In this document: positions 18,376 to 27,311 of the stretch, piece by piece
Numbering within the stretch: position 1 is the stretch's first letter
How the letters are laid out: every line of letters starts with the position of its first letter
Origin: JABMNT01 sp048262655
GTDB lineage: Bacteria; Pseudomonadota; Alphaproteobacteria; Rhodospirillales; Casp-alpha2
Length of the DNA stretch: 64,000 nucleotides
Assembly: GCA_048262655.1 (NCBI GenBank)
Contig: JBLXEY010000010.1
Span: 34,649-98,648 of the forward strand
Direction: 5' to 3'
The notes under the pieces: generated by a model
Told to the model about the DNA's origin: nothing
Seen by the model: the letters and a program-made list of their open reading frames with translations, nothing else
The model's database searches: none
Made by a program: the position numbers and the translations under genes

Positions 18376-20058
18376 CTACTCTGACCCGACGCCGAGACCA
18401 AACCCTCTCGGGTCCGAGCGCACGTCACAATCTGCGCCCGTTTCACTTGGTAGCCCATTAGAGCAAAAAACAGCGTTCACATACCCCAACGTCCGCACAT
18501 AAGCCATTTTATGCCCCCGTGCTCCCAGACCATTGACGATGGCCGTATTCACGCCTTTCTCAAGATAGGTAACACCATCACGTCCCCCATGATGAATGCG
18601 TTTGCCGGCCAAAGCGGTTTCCAGCGTTCCATCGGGGTCCAGCATCCCATTAGCCATCACGTTTACGAGCGCCGAAGACGCGACGGCACCACCGCTTGCC
18701 GAGGCGGCGAAAAAGATCGCTCTGCCTAACTTATTAACCAACATCACAGATGCCATTCCCCCCTCTCCCAAAGGGCTTTTCGGTGGAGCCGCAAGCACAA
18801 CCCCTGTGCCTTGGGCAAATCTGCGCACACCAAACGGCTGGTTCATGGAGAAAGCACAAGTTACAGCAGAACCTGTGCGGTCCACGACCGTAAGCGAAGC
18901 ACCACGCGATTTAGCCAATGAATCGGTTGGTGCCTCTGTTTGAGCGGGCGTAGGTACATGTGTGTCGGGCTGAAATGTTGCCAACATTCTTTCTATGGCT
19001 TCATCCGATACAATTTCTTTTGGCGCCAATGTTCCGTTTTGCCAGCGCGTCCTATCCGCCAACGCGCGCTCGGCAGCTTCTGCCAACAGGTGCGCCCGTT
19101 CAATGGGACCCAAACTTTCAAACAAGTCATTGTTTGCAACCATTGCTGTCATGATCGCCGATGTCGCACCTGCATGTCCTGGCGGGGCCGGAAAATGGAA
19201 CGCTGTATTCTTTATAAATGGAACCTCAATGGTCGAACGCCATTCAGGAAGATAGGCCCGAAGCTCGTCATAGGTAAAGGCTGGACCTGTTGCCTGAGCA
19301 GCTTCCGCGAATTGCCGCGCATAGGTTCCCGTATAAAGATCGCTAGCCCCTTTAGAACGAATCCGCGCCAGCGTGGTCGAGAGGTTAGCCTGTTTAAGAA
19401 ATCCGCCTTCCTTGAAAGGTACACCGGAATTAGGGGCAGAAAACTGGTTTCGCAACTCTGGCTCGACCCAAATGTCCGCTGCCGCAACCTTGAGGTCCTG
19501 CCCCAGCGCTCGCGAAACTTCTGTACCAAAGCGTGCCAGATTTTCGGCAGGAATAACCAATTCCTCCCATTTCAGTGTGCCATACTTGGCGTGCAACGCG
19601 AAGATACCCCTTGGGCTGCCTGGAATTGCTGCAGCGTCAGGGTTACCGGCTTGTGATGCTGCGGCTTGCACACGAAAGTCCAATGTTTCGACCGTTTCCG
19701 CATTTGCATCACGCACCAAACAAATGCCGCCGCCGCCAAGACTAACTGAGGATGGCAAAGTTACTGTCATTGTAAAAAAAGCAGCCACAGCAGCATCGAC
19801 GGCAGAACCGCCCGCGGCAAGGATATCACGACCGATTAATGTAGCCCGCGGCTCATCGGTTGAAATGCCACCCAGCGTCCCCTGCACATACCCCACGGTA
19901 CCTTTTGGTACGGTAGGCTCGTCATCAGTCAAGGCGCTACACGCCGTCAACCCGAATACGAAGGCCCCGACTATAAATTGACGCCACACAGACCGACGGC
20001 TACGCTGAGACCTTGCATGCCGTCTTTGGCCTTCATATCTGTCATCTATTGTGGACAT
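18376..20058 (-). CDS. Gamma-glutamyltransferase-like lipoprotein, nucleophile position altered
   Basis: About 560 residues from ATG 20058. An N-terminal basic stretch, a hydrophobic core and the lipobox GLTAC predict a lipoprotein. The fold is that of gamma-glutamyltransferase (ILAAGGSAVDAAVAAFF, SVSLGGGGICLV, PPGHAGATS). In active enzymes the Thr-Thr-His that starts the small subunit stands five residues before VVD. Here the matching stretch is RGASLTVVD, so the nucleophilic Thr is replaced by Gly. Self-cleavage and transferase activity are therefore doubtful. A longer start is possible, but ATG 20058 is nearest the signal sequence. Its 5' end overlaps the divergent protease gene by 8 bases. 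Confidence 0.82.
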   Translation of the reverse strand: MSTIDDRYEGQRRHARSQRSRRSVWRQFIVGAFVFGLTACSALTDDEPTVPKGTVGYVQGTLGGISTDEPRATLIGRDILAAGGSAVDAAVAAFFTMTVTLPSSVSLGGGGICLVRDANAETVETLDFRVQAAASQAGNPDAAAIPGSPRGIFALHAKYGTLKWEELVIPAENLARFGTEVSRALGQDLKVAAADIWVEPELRNQFSAPNSGVPFKEGGFLKQANLSTTLARIRSKGASDLYTGTYARQFAEAAQATGPAFTYDELRAYLPEWRSTIEVPFIKNTAFHFPAPPGHAGATSAIMTAMVANNDLFESLGPIERAHLLAEAAERALADRTRWQNGTLAPKEIVSDEAIERMLATFQPDTHVPTPAQTEAPTDSLAKSRGASLTVVDRTGSAVTCAFSMNQPFGVRRFAQGTGVVLAAPPKSPLGEGGMASVMLVNKLGRAIFFAASASGGAVASSALVNVMANGMLDPDGTLETALAGKRIHHGGRDGVTYLEKGVNTAIVNGLGARGHKMAYVRTLGYVNAVFCSNGLPSETGADCDVRSDPRGFGLGVGSE

Positions 20059-21439
20059 TCGCATCGTGATATATCGCCCCGTCGCTGCTTTGGTACTATT
20101 CCTGTTGTGCGCCATTTTTGTCATGACGCCAAATCTATCGTTTGCGGCTGGGAAAAGCTTGATCCGAGACGCAGAAATAGAAAATAGCATCCGAATTTAC
20201 GCAACGCCAGTATTCCAAGCAGCCGGCCTTAACCCGGACGATATAAATATTTATATCGTTAATGATAATAGTCTGAATGCGTTCGTCGCTGGTGGACAGA
20301 ATATGTTCATTAATACCGGGTTGATCATGCGAAGTGACAACGCGGGGCAGATCATCGGCGTTATCGCCCATGAAACGGGGCATATTTCCGGTGGTCATTT
20401 ATCTCGCCTGAAAGATGCGCTGTCGAACAGTTCCATACCGTCCATCATCTCATACGTTCTAGGCGGAGCGGCCACACTGGCGACCGGTCGCGGAGATTTA
20501 GGTGCTGCAATCATTGCCGGTGGTGCTGGCACCAGCATGCGCACGTTCTTGAGTTATACCCGCGGCCAAGAAGCGGCGGCCGACCATGCCGCCCTCAAGT
20601 TTCTTGACGAAACCCAGCAATCCGCCAAAGGTTTCATGGAATTCATGCAAATTCTTGAAGATCAAGAACTCCTCAGCACAAGCAGTCAAGACCCTTATGT
20701 TCGCTCACACCCTCTATCCAGCGACCGCATAAGAACCATTGAAAATCATGTGCAAAATTCACCCTATTCGGATCGGGAGCCCTCAGCGGAATTTGCTGAA
20801 ATGCAGGCGCGAATGAAGGCAAAGATTGCCGCTTTCCTTTTCTCGCCGGGTCGGACACTTCGAACCTACAAGGAATCGGACCCCAGCCTGGAAGCCAGAT
20901 ATGCACGTGCCATCGCCTACTATCGCAAAGCCGATTTAAAAAAGGCGCTACCCCTCTTGGAGCAACTGATTACTGAACGCCCCAACGATCCCTATTTTAT
21001 TGAACTAAAGGGCCAGATTCTCTATGAAAATGGCCGCCTTGAAGAAGCCTTGCCATACTATCAGAAAGCCAGCGAGTTGCTCCCTAAATCGGCTGTTATT
21101 CGGAAGGAACTGGCGAATGCGCAGTTAGGCCTCAAACGACCAGAACTTATTGATCCTGCTATCGATAATTTACGCGCAGCACTTCACCAGGAACCCCAAT
21201 CGCCCGGTAGTTGGCGACAATTGGCTATTGCGTACGGGATGAAAGGAGACAAGGGTCAAAGTTCACTCGCCCTTGCTGAAGAAGGCTTGTTAAACAATAA
21301 TCCAGAGGTCGCCAAATATCATGCAGGGCTTGCTGAGCGTCTTTACAAGAATGGAACACGAGAATGGTTGCAGGCGCAGGATATCCAGATTGCCGCGATT
21401 GATCTGGAAAGGAGACTCAAAGCGAAGAACAAAAGATGA
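20051..21439 (+). CDS. M48 family metalloprotease with C-terminal TPR repeats (BepA-like)
   Basis: 462 residues from GTG 20051, chosen because it gives a good signal peptide (VAALVLFLLCAIFVM, cleavage near Ala32). The zinc site is HETGH at 107-111 with a downstream Glu in RGQEAAADHAALKFL. The TPR region spans about 280-430 (NDPYFIELKGQILYENGRLE and similar). In E. coli, BepA of this architecture works in the periplasm on outer-membrane protein and LptD assembly quality control; a similar role is inferred. It overlaps the next gene by four bases (ATGA), so translation is coupled to a lipoprotein gene. Confidence 0.9.
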   Translation: MDIRIVIYRPVAALVLFLLCAIFVMTPNLSFAAGKSLIRDAEIENSIRIYATPVFQAAGLNPDDINIYIVNDNSLNAFVAGGQNMFINTGLIMRSDNAGQIIGVIAHETGHISGGHLSRLKDALSNSSIPSIISYVLGGAATLATGRGDLGAAIIAGGAGTSMRTFLSYTRGQEAAADHAALKFLDETQQSAKGFMEFMQILEDQELLSTSSQDPYVRSHPLSSDRIRTIENHVQNSPYSDREPSAEFAEMQARMKAKIAAFLFSPGRTLRTYKESDPSLEARYARAIAYYRKADLKKALPLLEQLITERPNDPYFIELKGQILYENGRLEEALPYYQKASELLPKSAVIRKELANAQLGLKRPELIDPAIDNLRAALHQEPQSPGSWRQLAIAYGMKGDKGQSSLALAEEGLLNNNPEVAKYHAGLAERLYKNGTREWLQAQDIQIAAIDLERRLKAKNKR

Positions 21440-22179
21440 CGATCTGGATCCGTTTGCCAAAACTCAGTCTCAACCGTCTTGCCTTCGCGCCGCTGGTTTT
21501 GCTTCTGGCATCTTGTTCTGCGCCGGAAGCCACTATACAGCTTGGCAGCTCATTGAGTATACTATCCGCTGGAACATCCTTTTCCGCGGACACCTTACCG
21601 GACGACTGGTTCAAATCGGGGACGATTCCAAAAGATGGGGTCGCGGTCAGCGCCTCCCTCGGAAGCAGCACACTTTCGGTTACCAGCGCAGAACGGCCCT
21701 ATCTCGCAGCACGACGTATCCGTGCCAATGTTCTGGCGACCCCTTATCTGAGTTGGCGCTGGCGACTCCAGCCCGGCACTTGGGAGTATCATCCTGTCCG
21801 CATTATTGTAGGTTTTGCGGGCGGCAGCACTGAAACCGTGGAACAGGGCACTCTCGCCAAACTATTCCCCGGCACCTCTCTCCCGACTTATGATCGCGTG
21901 ATGTCATTGCTGTGGGCGCCCTCAGCTCTTATGCGTGGAACTTTGATCGGGATCGAAACCGAAGATCAGATTTTACGAGAAGCCCATTATACGGTGCGTG
22001 GCGGACCAGAAAACGTAGGGGTTTGGTGGAATGAGGCGGTCGATTTGGCAACCTTGTACCGAAGATCATGGCCTGATGACCAGATTAACCAATCTCGTGT
22101 CGCCTTTATTGGCGTTGCTTCCACAGCTTCCAAGAAAGCCCTCACTGTCTACATTTCCGACCTTCGCCTTTCCCGATAA
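21436..22179 (+). CDS. DUF3047-like lipoprotein
   Basis: A 247-residue protein whose first 27 residues end in the lipobox LLASC, predicting lipidation at Cys27 or thereabouts. The mature part (YLSWRWRLQPGT, VRIIVGFAGG, VMSLLWAPS, VWWNEAVDLATLYRR, VAFIGVASTAS) resembles DUF3047, a periplasmic beta-rich family without known function. The start overlaps the stop of the M48 protease gene by 4 bases, and a DsbA-like gene follows. The neighbours suggest an envelope protein-folding role. The family assignment is by resemblance only. Confidence 0.65.
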   Translation: MTIWIRLPKLSLNRLAFAPLVLLLASCSAPEATIQLGSSLSILSAGTSFSADTLPDDWFKSGTIPKDGVAVSASLGSSTLSVTSAERPYLAARRIRANVLATPYLSWRWRLQPGTWEYHPVRIIVGFAGGSTETVEQGTLAKLFPGTSLPTYDRVMSLLWAPSALMRGTLIGIETEDQILREAHYTVRGGPENVGVWWNEAVDLATLYRRSWPDDQINQSRVAFIGVASTASKKALTVYISDLRLSR

Positions 22180-22279
22180 TAAGTCAACTTCATGTGAACT
22201 CCCATCGCGTTGCTTGTATTGATGGATATTCTCACGGAGTATAATGATCTCTTCTTACCCTGGATTTGTGGAATTATTG

Positions 22280-23038
22280 ATGACTAGATTTTTTAGATAT
22301 GTGTCTTTAGGTGGTTTGTTTGCCTTTGTATTGATGGCAGCAGCTATTCCTGTATCCGCAAACGATGACCTTAGCGAGGCTCAGCGCAAGCAAATCAATC
22401 AAATGATCCAAACCTATATTATGGAAAACCCTCGTGTCATTCTTGAAGCTGTGCAGCGCATGCAAGCGCAAGAAGAAGAGGACAAGCAAAACCAAGCCCG
22501 GCAGAACTTGGTTTCCTACCGTGACCAGCTTATCAATGACCCGAAAGCGCCAATTTCCGGGAACCCGGACGGAGACGTGACCATTGTCGAATTTTTTGAC
22601 TATCGATGCGGGTATTGTAAGCGTGTATCGCCAACGGTTGAGAAAGTCGTCAAAGAAGACGGTAACGTCCGGGTCGTTTATAAGGAGTTTCCCATCTTAG
22701 GTCCTGAATCGGTTGTCGCTGCAAGGGCCTCGCTTGCCATTTGGCGTCTTGCACCGGAAAAGTATATGGAATTTCATTCCGGTTTAATGAACACACGCGG
22801 TGGCGTGAGCATGAGTATGATCGCATCTGTTGCGAAAAAGATTGGTCTGGATAGCGACATGTTGGTTAAAGAAATGAAATCAGCAGAAATCGACGCCGAC
22901 CTTCAGAACAATTATGAATTGGCCCAATCGCTTGGAATATCAGGAACACCTGCTTTTGTTATCGGAAATGAGTTGGTTCCAGGCGCGATTGACGGCGACG
23001 CGCTTAAAGCCTTGATTAAGGAAGCGCGGGGAAGCTAA
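22280..23038 (+). CDS. DsbA-family thiol:disulfide oxidoreductase (Com1/BdbD-like)
   Basis: About 252 residues from ATG 22280 with a signal peptide ending near IPVSA. An in-frame ATG at 22244 (after CGGAG) would only lengthen the leader by 12 residues. A charged helix (EAQRKQINQMIQTYIMENP, typical of the Com1 group) precedes the thioredoxin fold with active site FDYRCGYCKRV and cis-proline loop GISGTPAFVIG. It likely oxidises or isomerises disulfides in periplasmic proteins. It follows the M48/DUF3047 pair on the same strand and meets the PDZ gene convergently after 17 bases. Confidence 0.88.
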   Translation: MTRFFRYVSLGGLFAFVLMAAAIPVSANDDLSEAQRKQINQMIQTYIMENPRVILEAVQRMQAQEEEDKQNQARQNLVSYRDQLINDPKAPISGNPDGDVTIVEFFDYRCGYCKRVSPTVEKVVKEDGNVRVVYKEFPILGPESVVAARASLAIWRLAPEKYMEFHSGLMNTRGGVSMSMIASVAKKIGLDSDMLVKEMKSAEIDADLQNNYELAQSLGISGTPAFVIGNELVPGAIDGDALKALIKEARGS

Positions 23039-23055
23039 CCCGATACCTTAGCAAT

Positions 23056-23790
23056 TTACTCGCTGCGAACAGGCATCAGTAAATAACGGAAATTGCCTAA
23101 GCGTTCGACCAACAGCAAGATTCGATCGCGTTTTGCCTTGCGGGCCTGCTCATAATAATCCGAGACCTGCTTCGGCAGCCAGACTTCCTGCTGATTAACC
23201 TGCAGGATGACATCTCCGCGTTCAAGTACCTGCCTGTCGGCATATTCAGCATCAACGAGCGTCACGAGGACGCCGGTCGCCCCCCAACGCAAGCCAAACC
23301 GCTTTCGTATTTTTGGCGTTATCGCCGCGAGCGTTAAGCCAACGGCCGGAATGGCAGAAACCGCTCCTTTAACGACTTTCCAAGCTTCCGATTTTTTCCC
23401 TAGCTTAACTTTCAGCTCGACTTTTTTTCCAGCGCGAACCACTTGCACATCTACGACTTGCCCGATCTTGGTCTTTTGGGCGACTGCAACAAGTTGTTTG
23501 AAAGTCTTAATTTTCTTACCTGCGTAGCCGACAATAATATCGCCACGCTGAACCCCCCCCAAATCTGCTGGGCCGCCCAAGGCCAAATCCCGGACGAGTA
23601 CACCCTCAGCCTCTTCCATACTAAGAGCAGCCGCAATCCGCACATCCATACCCTGGAGAAACATGCCAGAGAAACCGCTTTCTGCCTGTGCCGGCAATGC
23701 ACCGATTGCACATGAAAACGCTGCGAAGGCGATGAACCAGCGCGCACGATTGATCAATGATCGTGTAATTTGTCTAATTTTCAGGCGCAC
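23056..23790 (-). CDS. Secreted double-PDZ protein without protease domain
   Basis: The best start is GTG 23788-23790: GGAGG (complement of 23798-23802) lies 7 bases upstream, whereas the longer frame to 23847 has no good ribosome site. The product is about 244 residues with a signal peptide ending near LPAQA. The first PDZ domain is VLVRDLALGGPADLGGVQRGDIIVGYAGKKI in outline and the second contains ATGVLVTLVDAEY and VLERGDVILQVN. These match the PDZ domains of HtrA/DegP, but there is no trypsin-like His-Asp-Ser domain. It may be an adaptor or a remnant of an S1C protease. Convergent with the dsbA-like gene. Confidence 0.75.
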   Translation of the reverse strand: MRLKIRQITRSLINRARWFIAFAAFSCAIGALPAQAESGFSGMFLQGMDVRIAAALSMEEAEGVLVRDLALGGPADLGGVQRGDIIVGYAGKKIKTFKQLVAVAQKTKIGQVVDVQVVRAGKKVELKVKLGKKSEAWKVVKGAVSAIPAVGLTLAAITPKIRKRFGLRWGATGVLVTLVDAEYADRQVLERGDVILQVNQQEVWLPKQVSDYYEQARKAKRDRILLLVERLGNFRYLLMPVRSE

Positions 23791-23979
23791 GCACGGTCCT
23801 CCAGATGAATACATGGTGATACTAATGCGATGTTTCAACTTCGGCAACCAGAGACGTCTGCATAATTATATCAACCCTTTAACAGTTGCCTGCTTGCCCT
23901 TTTGGCAAGGCCGCGATATCCATTTGCTTCTGTGGATTTAACAACATGCTCCTTTGGATTTAGGCGGTCCAAACCTATC

Positions 23980-25098
23980 ATGCGTATTTTATCTGTTTTT
24001 GGCACACGACCAGAGGCCATCAAGATGGCCCCGCTTGTCAAAGCCCTGGAAAATCACCCGGACATTGACGCAAATGTCTGCGTGACAGCGCAGCACCGGC
24101 ATATGCTCGATCAAGTCCTTTCCCTGTTTGAGATTACGCCTGATTTCGACCTCGACATTATGCAAGCCAATCAGGATCTGGCTCAAGTCACGCAACGGGT
24201 ATTGCTGGGTGTTGGTGACGTTTTAAAAACCTTCAAGCCTGACCGCGTTCTTGTTCACGGGGATACAACGACAAGTTTCGCATCCGCACTTGCTGCATTC
24301 TACCTACGCATTCCTGTCGCACACGTTGAAGCCGGATTACGAACCGGTGATATTTATGCGCCGTTTCCCGAAGAAATGAACAGGGTGCTAGCCGATAACC
24401 TATGCGATCTGCATTTCGCACCAACGCAAAGTGCCGCAGACAATCTGCGACAGGCCAATATCTCTGATTTGGGGATTTCGATCACTGGCAATACCGTCAT
24501 TGACGCGCTGCTGGACGTGGTCGAAAAGATCAAAACCGATAAAAACCTAAAGACATCGTTGGACGCCCAGTTTTCTTTCTTAAACTCTGACAAGCGTTTG
24601 GTTCTGATTACCGGCCATCGGCGGGAAAATTTTGGTGACGGTTTTGAACAGATATGCTTGGCGCTTGGCAAGCTGGCAGAACGAGATGATATTGAACTGC
24701 TTTACCCGGTCCATTTGAACCCGAATGTAAGAGAGCCTGTGCATCGGATCCTTGGAGGAAAAGGCCGTATCCATCTTATAGAACCTCTGGATTATGTGCC
24801 TTTCGTCTATGCCATGAACCGTTCACATGTTGTGATCACGGATTCTGGCGGTATTCAAGAAGAAGCACCATCCTTGGGCAAGCCCGTTTTGGTCATGCGC
24901 GATGTAACAGAGCGCCCAGAGGCTGTCAGGGCAGGAACAGTCCGTCTTGTTGGAACAGACGCGCAGAAAATCATCACTGAAACGCAAATGCTGCTTGACG
25001 ATAAAAACCACTACAACAGCATGTCAAAAGCCCATAACCCCTATGGCGATGGCACAGCTTGCCAGCGCATTCTTGAGGAGCTCGTAAAATCGCGATGA
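23980..25098 (+). CDS. wecB: UDP-N-acetylglucosamine 2-epimerase, non-hydrolysing
   Basis: 372 residues from ATG 23980. The earlier in-frame start adds 26 residues with no family match, while MRILSVFGTRPEAIKMAPLV is the canonical N-terminus. Catalytic and binding stretches are VTAQHRHMLDQVL, VHGDTTTSFA, HVEAGLRTGD, PFPEEMNRVL, ITGHRRENFG and ITDSGGIQEEAPSLGKPVL. It converts UDP-GlcNAc to UDP-ManNAc in the cytoplasm. It overlaps wecC by 4 bases, and together they make UDP-ManNAcA for a surface polysaccharide. No glycosyltransferase cluster adjoins them. Confidence 0.96.
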   Translation: MRILSVFGTRPEAIKMAPLVKALENHPDIDANVCVTAQHRHMLDQVLSLFEITPDFDLDIMQANQDLAQVTQRVLLGVGDVLKTFKPDRVLVHGDTTTSFASALAAFYLRIPVAHVEAGLRTGDIYAPFPEEMNRVLADNLCDLHFAPTQSAADNLRQANISDLGISITGNTVIDALLDVVEKIKTDKNLKTSLDAQFSFLNSDKRLVLITGHRRENFGDGFEQICLALGKLAERDDIELLYPVHLNPNVREPVHRILGGKGRIHLIEPLDYVPFVYAMNRSHVVITDSGGIQEEAPSLGKPVLVMRDVTERPEAVRAGTVRLVGTDAQKIITETQMLLDDKNHYNSMSKAHNPYGDGTACQRILEELVKSR

Positions 25099-26348
25099 CT
25101 GACCGCACCTTTGAAAAAATCTGTGTTCTAGGATTGGGCTATGTCGGATTGCCAACAGCAGCAGTATTTGCCAGCCGAGGCGTAGACGTCCTGGGAGTCG
25201 ACATCGACGCACGGGCCGTCACCATGATTAATGATGGAAAAGTACACATTGTTGAGCCTGATCTGGATATTTTGGTTAAGGGCGCGGTTGCGGCTGGCAA
25301 ACTCAGCGCAAAGACAACTCCGGAAAAAGCCGACGCGTTCATCATTGCCGTTCCAACACCCTTCACCGACGGCAAAAAACCAGACTTGAGCTTCGTCAAA
25401 AAAGCCGTCGAAAGTTTGTCCTCTGTTCTTAAGGTTGGCGATATGGTGATTATTGAATCGACCTGCCCCGTCGGCACAACAGATAGTGCTTCACAATGGC
25501 TGGCAGACGCCCGTCCCGATTTAACCTTTCCCCACACGCATGGCGAGGACGCAGAAATAAACATTGCGCATAGTCCAGAGCGCGTTCTGCCGGGACGAGT
25601 CTTAATCGAACTTGTCAGAAATGATCGTGTGGTAGGAGGTGTCAGTTCGGCCTGCGCGAAGCGCGCATCTCAGTTATATCGGATTGCAATCGAGGGGGAA
25701 TGCCACCTGACAACAGCGCGCACGGCAGAGCTGGTCAAGCTGTCTGAAAATGCTTATCGGGACGTCAATATCGCATTTGCTAATGAACTCTCTTTGGTCG
25801 CCGATAAATTGGGGATCGATGCCTGGGAAGCCGTACGCCTTGCCAACCGCCACCCACGCGTCAACATTCTCAACCCTGGCCCCGGCGTTGGGGGTCATTG
25901 CATCGCCGTCGATCCCTGGTTCATTGTCGATTCAGCACCCGATGAAACGCCACTTATTCAAGCAGCCCGCGGCGTCAACGACGGCAAACCGAAACATATT
26001 GCCGACACGGTTCGAAACGCCGCAGCGCGCGCCGGATCATCAAATATTGCTTGCCTGGGTCTTGCCTACAAAGCCGATATTGATGACTTAAGGGAAAGCC
26101 CATCCGTTGATATTGTCGCTCATCTGGCGGAAAACACTGGACTAACTCTGCACGTAGTTGAGCCCCATTGCGACGCGCTACCAAGCAAAATTTCGGATTT
26201 AGGCGCGGCCTCACTGACCAATCTGGAAGCTGCGTTGTCGGCTTGCGATATAATTGTTCTCCTGACCGATCACGCGGCATTTAGAGATATCGACCCTAAC
26301 GTCTACCCGGACAAAATCTTCATCGATACGCGGGGCTTATGGAAATAG
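25095..26348 (+). CDS. wecC: UDP-N-acetyl-D-mannosamine dehydrogenase
   Basis: A 417-residue UDP-sugar 6-dehydrogenase of the UDP-ManNAc type: NAD site VLGLGYVGLPTAAVFAS, IIESTCPVGTT, ERVLPGR, the catalytic-region Lys/Asn in LVKLSENAYRDVNIAFANE, and Cys in GPGVGGHCIAVDPWF. It oxidises the product of wecB to UDP-ManNAcA. The start overlaps the wecB stop by 4 bases. It ends one base before the convergent mtnN gene, leaving no space for a separate terminator. Confidence 0.94.
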   Translation: MTDRTFEKICVLGLGYVGLPTAAVFASRGVDVLGVDIDARAVTMINDGKVHIVEPDLDILVKGAVAAGKLSAKTTPEKADAFIIAVPTPFTDGKKPDLSFVKKAVESLSSVLKVGDMVIIESTCPVGTTDSASQWLADARPDLTFPHTHGEDAEINIAHSPERVLPGRVLIELVRNDRVVGGVSSACAKRASQLYRIAIEGECHLTTARTAELVKLSENAYRDVNIAFANELSLVADKLGIDAWEAVRLANRHPRVNILNPGPGVGGHCIAVDPWFIVDSAPDETPLIQAARGVNDGKPKHIADTVRNAAARAGSSNIACLGLAYKADIDDLRESPSVDIVAHLAENTGLTLHVVEPHCDALPSKISDLGAASLTNLEAALSACDIIVLLTDHAAFRDIDPNVYPDKIFIDTRGLWK

Positions 26349-26349
26349 C

Positions 26350-27090
26350 TTACCCACGCCGGTCCGCTGCCCGGCGTTCATGTTGCACCAGAGCTGTTGG
26401 AATCATTTGGTCCATCAATTGAAACGAATTAATGCAGGCTCGATGAAGGTTCGCTTCAAAGTCACCTTTGGCCGTATCGCTGGAGCCGTCTGACAGGGCC
26501 CGAATGACAACAAACGGCAGATCATTTAGTGCGCAAGTGTGACCGAATGCAGCACCTTCCATCTCCGTTGCCAGCGCCGCAAATTCACGCTGCAGCCAGC
26601 GCAGCATATTTTTATCCTGAACAAACCGGTCCCCCGAGGCAACGGTCCCCAGCATCAGGTTTGGCCCATCGTCCATATCTTCGAAAGCCGCATCAAAAGC
26701 AGCTGTGGCCTTTGCAACCAAATCCGGGTGACATTCGATCAAGCGGTCACGACCGGGCGTTTCGCCATGGCGGCGCCCAAAAGCCGTTAAATCCATATCG
26801 TATTGGACAACATGGCTGGCAACGATCATGTCCCCTGCCTGCATATTTGGCAGCAATCCACCTGCGACACCGCTAAACACCAACTTTTCGGGTTTGTATA
26901 GGTCGATGAGCATTTGCGTACAGATCGTCGCATTTACTTTCCCGATCCCCGACTGCGCAAGGGCAATGTCAGTGCCTTTATAGTTACCCGTCGTAACCGT
27001 GACCTGCGCATGAACCGCCTGTTTTTGGTCCGTTACTTCTTTCAGTAACAATTGAACCTCTTCCTCCATCGCACCAATGACACCCAGCAT
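26350..27090 (-). CDS. mtnN: 5'-methylthioadenosine/S-adenosylhomocysteine nucleosidase
   Basis: A 246-residue nucleoside phosphorylase-fold enzyme that removes adenine from MTA and SAH in methionine salvage. The start MLGVIGAMEEEVQLLL is diagnostic. Other family stretches are QSGIGKVNA, FSGVAGGL, VASGDRFV, TEMEGAAFGHTC and IRALSDGSSDTA (catalytic Asp). The length is about normal (the usual enzyme is 230-240). It is divergent from thiN with a 221-base gap and convergent with wecC. Confidence 0.93.
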   Translation of the reverse strand: MLGVIGAMEEEVQLLLKEVTDQKQAVHAQVTVTTGNYKGTDIALAQSGIGKVNATICTQMLIDLYKPEKLVFSGVAGGLLPNMQAGDMIVASHVVQYDMDLTAFGRRHGETPGRDRLIECHPDLVAKATAAFDAAFEDMDDGPNLMLGTVASGDRFVQDKNMLRWLQREFAALATEMEGAAFGHTCALNDLPFVVIRALSDGSSDTAKGDFEANLHRACINSFQLMDQMIPTALVQHERRAADRRG

Positions 27091-27311
27091 CGCAATCTCC
27101 GGTTTGTTGACAGACTTGTTGACGTTCTCTGAACTGATTCTTTAGGCCACTAACGTTGAAGCCGTTCACCAACAGAAACAACCACAACATAGTATTCAAT
27201 TAGAATAGCCTTGGTCAATCAACCCTCAAGAATGGTATAATTAAGCAGACCCGTTTATCTTATGATGAAATCATCCGTAACACCAATTTCGCTTATGTTT
27301 AAAAACAAGCC

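Noticed and set aside
19930..20058. Twin-arginine signal on the gamma-glutamyltransferase-like protein (SRRSVWR)
   Set aside because: The residues after RR are not the usual FLK type and a lipobox is present; lipoprotein export by Sec is at least as likely.
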